Source: CAYTNY01 sp964439215 (GTDB taxonomy: Bacteria; Oederibacteriota; PGYV01; CAYTNY01). Taken from it: a stretch of DNA of 27,007 nucleotides. A program made the translations under genes and the position numbers. The first letter of the stretch is position 1, and each line of letters begins with the position of its first letter. Location: assembly GCA_964439215.1 (NCBI GenBank), contig CAYTNY010000025.1, positions 1 through 27,007 of the forward strand. The letters run 5' to 3'. The notes under the pieces are model-generated. The model did not search any database, was not told the origin of the DNA, and saw only the letters and a program-made list of their open reading frames with translations. Below, one piece after another: positions 23,028-27,007 of this stretch.

Positions 23028-23873
23028 TCACCGTTCAAACTTCTGTCTTATATACCTTTTCAAAGCGTCGCGCCAGCCCGCCATTTTATCTCTGTCAATA
23101 AGATCCAGATGATAATTGCGCAGAGCCGAGAAAACCGGTCTTTGCGCGGGTTTTTCCCACTGGCTCTGTTTTACTGCTTTGAGTTTTGCCTGTTTTTTCA
23201 TTATTTTCATTATTTCCTCAACCATTTCAACTCTTGAAGCATATCCTTTGTTTGCGGCATGAAAAACACCTGTCTGATTAAGCTCCAGCATACTTTCTAT
23301 CTGCATGGCAAGATCAAATGAATACGTTGGCGATGAAACCATATCTTCAACCGCTATGATTTCATCCTGTGTTTTGATTCCGTTTACCACATAGTCAACA
23401 AAATGATTTCTTCCGGCCCCAAAAAGCCAGGCTGTCCTTATTATCAGATAATCATTAAGAATATCTTTTACAAACATTTCTCCGGCCAGTTTTGATCTTC
23501 CGTATATATTAACCGGGGCAGGCGCGTCAAACTCCGTATATGCGCTGCCTTTTTTCCCGTCAAAAACATAATCCGTGCTTATATGGATCATTTTTACTTT
23601 ATAATCCCTGCAGGTTATGGCTATATTTTTCGGACCAACGGCATTTACAGCAAATGCAGTATCCGGTTTTTTTTCACAATCATCAACATTTGTCACCGCG
23701 GCGCAGTTTATTACCGCGTCCGGCCTGTTTTTTCTCACAATTGCGGTTACTGCTTCCGGATCTCTTATATCGGCATCCGCGCTGCCCAGCGCCTTTATTT
23801 CGTGTCTGCCGGCGCAGGCTCTCATAAGATCTCCGCCTAAAAGCCCGGTTCCGCCGAACATAATAATCTTCAT
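23028..23873 (-). CDS. rmlD: dTDP-4-dehydrorhamnose reductase
   Basis: The 281-residue enzyme carries out the last step of dTDP-L-rhamnose synthesis. It has the Rossmann motif GGTGLLGGDL, the family's NCAAVTNVDDCE (about 57-68), STDYVFDGKKG, and the catalytic YxxxK in IYGRSKLAGE. GGAGG precedes its ATG by 5 bases and it follows rmlB by 28 bases. The C-terminal RPVFSALRNYHLD-like segment is typical of RmlD. Confidence 0.93.
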   Translation of the reverse strand: MKIIMFGGTGLLGGDLMRACAGRHEIKALGSADADIRDPEAVTAIVRKNRPDAVINCAAVTNVDDCEKKPDTAFAVNAVGPKNIAITCRDYKVKMIHISTDYVFDGKKGSAYTEFDAPAPVNIYGRSKLAGEMFVKDILNDYLIIRTAWLFGAGRNHFVDYVVNGIKTQDEIIAVEDMVSSPTYSFDLAMQIESMLELNQTGVFHAANKGYASRVEMVEEIMKIMKKQAKLKAVKQSQWEKPAQRPVFSALRNYHLDLIDRDKMAGWRDALKRYIRQKFER

Positions 23874-23901
23874 AAAATCCTCCTTCTTATTTAAATCCTT
23901 T

Positions 23902-24897
23902 TCATTTTTTATAGGCTTTTTTTATGTATTTTTTAAATTCCGAGTTCTTTAACCGTTTCCACCATTTTTCATTTTTTACGTACCAGTCAACCGTGCCGCA
24001 AAGCGCCTTTTCAAAATTATAAACGGGTTTCCAGCCGGTTTTTTTTATTTTTGCCGACGATAATGCATATCTTTTATCGTGTGCGAGCCGGTCTTTTACT
24101 TTTTCTATAATATCATTTTTCAGCCCCAGTTTTTTTACGATTGTCCGGGCGACCTTTATATTCGTTTCTTCGGTATCTCCGCCTATGTTGTATATTTCCC
24201 CCGCGGTTCCCTTTCTCATCACAAACTCAATTGCTCTGCAGTTATCCTCCACATATATCCAGTTTCTTATATTTTCACCGCTGCCGTAAAGAGGCAGTTT
24301 TTTTCCCTCAAGTGCATTTGTGATAAAAAGCGGTATAAATTTTTCCGGATGCTGATACGGCCCGAAATTATTGGAGCTCCTTGTTATTATTACGGGTGTT
24401 CCGAATGTTTTATAGTAAGACAGCGCCATAAGATCTGCCGCTGCTTTTGAAGACGCGTAAGGACTGGTGGGATCAAGAATATCCGTTTCTTTTGACCGGC
24501 CTTTCTTTATGCTTCCGTAAACCTCATCTGTTGATATGTGTATGATCTTTTTTATGCCGTGTTTTTCTGCCGCATCAAGAATATTTAAAATCCCTTTTAT
24601 GTTCGTATCCGCAAAGATGCCGGGATCAAGTATAGAGCGGTCAACATGCGTTTCCGCCGCAAAATTCACCACAACATCCGTTTTTTTTACGGCTTTTTCA
24701 ACCTGTTTTGCGTCTCTTATGTCGCCTTTTATAAATCTATAATTCTTAAACTTCGAAAAAAAACGGACCGTTTCGGGATTTGAAGCATAGGTCATTGCGT
24801 CAAACACCGTTATTTCATATTTTCTTTTTTCTTTGAGAAGAAGGCCCGTGAAATTGGAGCCTATAAACCCTGCCCCGCCTGTTATCAGTATTCTCAT
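23902..24897 (-). CDS. rmlB: dTDP-glucose 4,6-dehydratase
   Basis: At 331 residues this matches RmlB, which converts dTDP-glucose to dTDP-4-keto-6-deoxyglucose. It has GGAGFIGSNF, FAAETHVDRSI, the STDEVYGS motif with the catalytic Asp-Glu pair, PYASSKAAADL with the YxxxK pair, and ITRSSNNFGPYQHPEKFIP, all diagnostic. Its ATG overlaps the rmlC stop by 4 bases. Length is slightly below the usual 340-360. Confidence 0.95.
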   Translation of the reverse strand: MRILITGGAGFIGSNFTGLLLKEKRKYEITVFDAMTYASNPETVRFFSKFKNYRFIKGDIRDAKQVEKAVKKTDVVVNFAAETHVDRSILDPGIFADTNIKGILNILDAAEKHGIKKIIHISTDEVYGSIKKGRSKETDILDPTSPYASSKAAADLMALSYYKTFGTPVIITRSSNNFGPYQHPEKFIPLFITNALEGKKLPLYGSGENIRNWIYVEDNCRAIEFVMRKGTAGEIYNIGGDTEETNIKVARTIVKKLGLKNDIIEKVKDRLAHDKRYALSSAKIKKTGWKPVYNFEKALCGTVDWYVKNEKWWKRLKNSEFKKYIKKAYKK

Positions 24898-25349
24898 TTA
24901 TCTTTTCTTGCCCAGTCGTAGGGAATATCGTTTTCCGCGGGATCAAGCCTGTATTCATCAGGTTCTTTATGATTATAAGGTTCTGTCGGAGTATTGATAA
25001 CAATGGCCTCTGTTTCGGATATTCCCTTAAAGCCGTGATATACAAAATTAGGTATTTTTACTAAAACAGGATTGTGTTCGCCTATAAAAAATTCATTTAT
25101 TTCGCCTTTTGTGGGCGAGTCATTCCTTGTATCGTAGAGTACGAGTTTTATCATGCCTTTTACGGCCGCAAAATTATCCGTTTGTTTTTTATGATAGTGC
25201 CAGGCTTTTACCGCGCCCGGCATTGCTGTTGTCATATAAACCTGCCCGAATTTTTCAAAAATTTCGTCATCGCTTCTTAATATTTCAAAAAGCCTGCCCC
25301 GCTCATCGGGATTAACCTTTAAATTTTTTATTTTTACTCCGTCAATCAT
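24894..25349 (-). CDS. rmlC: dTDP-4-dehydrorhamnose 3,5-epimerase family, short form
   Basis: A 151-residue cupin of the RmlC family, shorter than the usual 180 or so. ERGRLFEI, the WHYHKKQTDNF segment with the presumed catalytic His, VLYDTRNDSPTKGEINEF, and KIPNFVYHGFKG match the family in order. The usual GLH context of the catalytic His is here AWHYH, so it is a divergent member of the kind seen in archaea and some bacteria. It overlaps rmlA and rmlB by 4 bases on each side, which supports a real role in the same pathway. Confidence 0.85.
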   Translation of the reverse strand: MIDGVKIKNLKVNPDERGRLFEILRSDDEIFEKFGQVYMTTAMPGAVKAWHYHKKQTDNFAAVKGMIKLVLYDTRNDSPTKGEINEFFIGEHNPVLVKIPNFVYHGFKGISETEAIVINTPTEPYNHKEPDEYRLDPAENDIPYDWARKDK

Positions 25350-26116
25350 AATTTTCGCCTCCGTTTTTTTGAATCAACGCCGGATCCTGTTTTGTTTGCG
25401 CCTTCCCGGCTTACAATTATATTAGTCTCCAAAAGAGCGTCTTTTGATTCTCCCGCATCCATCCACCAGCCGTCAAGTATGCTGTAAGTCATACTGTTTC
25501 TTTTAAGATAAGCATTATTAACATCAGTTATTTCCAGCTCCCCTCTTTTTGAGGGAATAAGTTTTTCTATTATTCTGAAAACATCGTTCGGATAAAAATA
25601 TATTCCCGTAACCGCAAAGTCGGATTTTGGCTGCTTTGGTTTTTCAACAATATTCTTTATTTTATTCCCTTCTATTTCCGCAATACCGTATTCTTCCGGA
25701 TTTTTAACTTCAGTAAGAAGTATTTTGGCGCCTTTTTTCTGTTTTCTGAAATCCCGCACTTCTTTTTTTATGTTCTTTTCTATGATATTATCCCCCAGGG
25801 CAACGATCATTTTATCTTTCCCCACAAATTCCCTGGTCAGTTTCAAAGCATCGGCAATGCCGCCCTCGCCTTCCTGATAGGCATATGATATTCTCTTGAG
25901 TCCGAATTCGCTCCCATTACCCAGCAGCCTCAGAAAATCCCCCGCATTGTTTCCTCCTGTTACAACCATTATATCCGTTATTCCCGCATTCACAAGCATC
26001 TCTACGGAATAAAATATCATCGGCTTGTTGTAAACAGGCAGCAGATGCTTGTTTGTAATACGCGTAAGCGGATGCAGCCGAGTGCCCAGCCCGCCCGCCA
26101 GTATTATTCCCTTCAT
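25346..26116 (-). CDS. rmlA: Glucose-1-phosphate thymidylyltransferase, short form
   Basis: This 256-residue enzyme joins glucose 1-phosphate to dTTP, the first step of dTDP-rhamnose synthesis. It begins MKGIILAGGLGTRLHPLT with KHLLPVYNKPMI, has the metal-binding Asp in VALGDNII, GEGGIADALKL, and the VEKPKQPKSDFAVTGIYFY region of RmlA. It lacks about 35 residues at the C-terminus compared with the tetrameric long form, and ends in a basic tail. GAGG precedes the ATG by 5 bases. It is the first gene of the nine-gene operon. Confidence 0.93.
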   Translation of the reverse strand: MKGIILAGGLGTRLHPLTRITNKHLLPVYNKPMIFYSVEMLVNAGITDIMVVTGGNNAGDFLRLLGNGSEFGLKRISYAYQEGEGGIADALKLTREFVGKDKMIVALGDNIIEKNIKKEVRDFRKQKKGAKILLTEVKNPEEYGIAEIEGNKIKNIVEKPKQPKSDFAVTGIYFYPNDVFRIIEKLIPSKRGELEITDVNNAYLKRNSMTYSILDGWWMDAGESKDALLETNIIVSREGANKTGSGVDSKKRRRKL

Positions 26117-26141
26117 TTGTACCTCTTTTTTGTTTTTTTTG

Positions 26142-26170
26142 ATTATAGCGGAATACGGGGTGTTTTACAA
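26142..26170 (-). promoter_or_regulatory. Promoter of the rml operon
   Basis: On the minus strand TTGTAA (26170-26165) and a perfect TATAAT (26147-26142) are separated by 17 bases, about 26 bases before the rmlA ATG. No operator-like dyad is obvious. Confidence 0.7.
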
Positions 26171-26210
26171 GATTTAATACATGGGTAAGAGTTCCAAAGA
26201 ACAAAAAAAT

Positions 26211-26250
26211 GAGCTTTGAGTTTTGAGTTTTGAGCTTTGGGAAGAACTAA
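26211..26250. repeat. Inverted copy of the nested heptamer repeat
   Basis: Four 7-base repeats (GAGCTTT, GAGTTTT, GAGTTTT, GAGCTTT; 26211-26238) are followed by GGGAAGAACTAA. This is the reverse complement of one unit of the array at 721-862. A degraded single-heptamer unit lies at 26324-26340. Confidence 0.8.
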
Positions 26251-26294
26251 ACATTCAAACTGCTAATCGTCCAAGCCTTTGATATGATTTCGCC

Positions 26295-26318
26295 AAGCAG
26301 CCAAGCAGCCAGGCAGCC
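26295..26318. repeat. Three 8-bp tandem repeats
   Basis: AAGCAGCC, AAGCAGCC and AGGCAGCC follow one another without gaps in gene-free DNA. Their origin is unknown and they are probably slippage products. Confidence 0.7.
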
Positions 26319-26448
26319 GATATGGGTTTTGAGAAGAACAAAAAAGGGATAAGGGAATAGGGATTGGGGAATAGTGGAAACATTGAAAACCAAGTTCAAA
26401 ATTCCAGGCATCAAGTAGGGAGCGCTGACGTTTGACTTGCCGGCCCGG

Positions 26449-26480
26449 CGTTAAAGGTTAAATCCCCCTTGCCCCCTTTT
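26449..26480. repeat. Half copy of the C-rich inverted-repeat element
   Basis: This stretch matches 635-666 in the same orientation, sharing the core AAATCCCCCTTGCCCCCTTT. The matching palindrome arm is missing here. Confidence 0.65.
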
Positions 26481-26500
26481 ATCAAACTGCCTCTTACCCG

Positions 26501-26625
26501 CATTTCCTGTTTAATCGTCAGCTTATATCATACAGTGTTCAGCCGCTGCATCACCCTCACCAAGAGTATGTAACAGGCAAAAAACTGCCTGTAACATACT
26601 CTATCCTCTCCCGTCGAGGGAGAGG
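26501..26625 (-). repeat. Two-hairpin intergenic repeat, copy 2 (inverted)
   Basis: This is the reverse complement of 330-455. On the minus strand the first hairpin is CCTCTCCC (26625-26618), a 5-base loop, and GGGAGAGG (26612-26605). The second is a 17-bp stem (26602-26586 with 26579-26563) with the same T-T mismatch as copy 1 and a 6-base loop. The 62-base tail is 26562-26501. Compared with copy 1, the fifth pair of hairpin one changes from C-G to T-A, keeping the pairing, and an A-G mismatch becomes C-G. Confidence 0.85.
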
Positions 26626-26626
26626 G

Positions 26627-27007
26627 AAAGAACAAAAAACAAAACGCAGGATGGAAAATCGGAAGTTTAGAAAATTAGCAGCTTGGCGAAGTGGTAGTTC
26701 AAAGTTCAAAAGAACAGTTCCGAACATTGATTTTAAGATTTAATGTTTTTGGTTTTTTTCACCCCCTTTAACAAAGAGGAATACAGGGGGATTTTGCTCT
26801 AAGGTTTTCATACCGAAACCCCTCCCTCTACCCGCTTTCTCGTAATACTCATCTCTTTTATCTGTATTTAAGCCCCACCCCTGTATTCGGTAAAAGCAAA
26901 AACAGAAAAAACAGAAAATACCATAAAAACAGATAAAAAACACACCCCGCTAAAACAAAACACCGAAGTCCACCGTGTCTCCCCCCGCGCTCTGTTTCCT
27001 GTTTTTT
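26627..27007. other. Gene-free right end with a degraded C-rich repeat
   Basis: No supportable gene is present. At 26753-26811 a degraded copy of the left half of the element at 561-683 is visible (TTTTTCACCCCC..., then CAGGGGGATTTTG and CTAAGGTTT), in direct orientation. The last 130 bases hold A-rich text with repeated AAAACAGA-like words. The short open frame at 26740-26943 on the minus strand is Phe/Cys-rich read-through of these repeats. Confidence 0.5.

Noticed and set aside
26740..26943. 67-codon minus-strand open frame near the right end
   Set aside because: It is made of a C-rich repeat copy and A-rich text; the Phe/Cys-rich product reflects composition, not a protein.

Overview
This 27 kb window comes from a diderm (Gram-negative) bacterium. 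It carries TonB, ExbB and ExbD, a TonB-dependent outer-membrane receptor, a lipoprotein solute-binding protein and a dTDP-sugar/glycosyltransferase operon. I cannot name the phylum from the sequence. Many proteins are divergent from textbook forms, and the intergenic DNA holds C-rich palindromes and CAAAACT-type repeats, which would suit an uncultured candidate lineage, but that is only an impression. Every confident gene except one lies on the minus strand.

Layout. 1-879: the start of a leftward gene running off the window, with its own promoter, followed by a gene-free repeat island. 880-7327: a housekeeping and competence operon (small Cys protein, fmdB-type zinc ribbon, glmU, prs, rplY, pth, comEA, comEC), driven by a clear promoter at 7358-7385. 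7388-8403: a two-gene unit with a signal-peptide/membrane protein and a PssA-like membrane protein that has lost its catalytic motif. 8526-15418: a tightly coupled nine-gene operon nikR-exbB-exbD-tonB-receptor-binding protein-ATPase-permease-methyltransferase. Its promoter at 15458-15486 overlaps a repeated GTGTTAC motif that is a plausible NikR operator. 15608-18034 (+): an 808-residue PHP-phosphoesterase/glycosyltransferase fusion, divergent from nikR. 18058-18258: a short possible ORF and a C-rich palindrome. 18289-26116: a nine-gene operon rmlA-rmlC-rmlB-rmlD-NDP-sugar epimerase-two paralogous glycosyltransferases-comF-queC with a good promoter at 26142-26170. 26117-27007: a second gene-free repeat island.

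How it fits together. The NikR operon looks like a complete two-membrane metal import route: outer-membrane receptor, energising TonB complex, periplasmic binding protein and inner-membrane ABC transporter, under a nickel sensor with all four nickel ligands. It has two odd parts, a binding protein that lacks most canonical Zn/Mn ligands and a translationally coupled SAM methyltransferase. I consider it the best candidate for an undescribed system, perhaps uptake of a metal chelate. The rml operon and the PHP-glycosyltransferase probably serve surface polysaccharide synthesis. comEC, comEA and comF suggest DNA uptake machinery, but the ComEC C-terminal metallo-beta-lactamase-like domain has lost its metal ligands. 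The two repeat islands share components, including two inverted copies of a structured element of about 125 bp with two hairpins.
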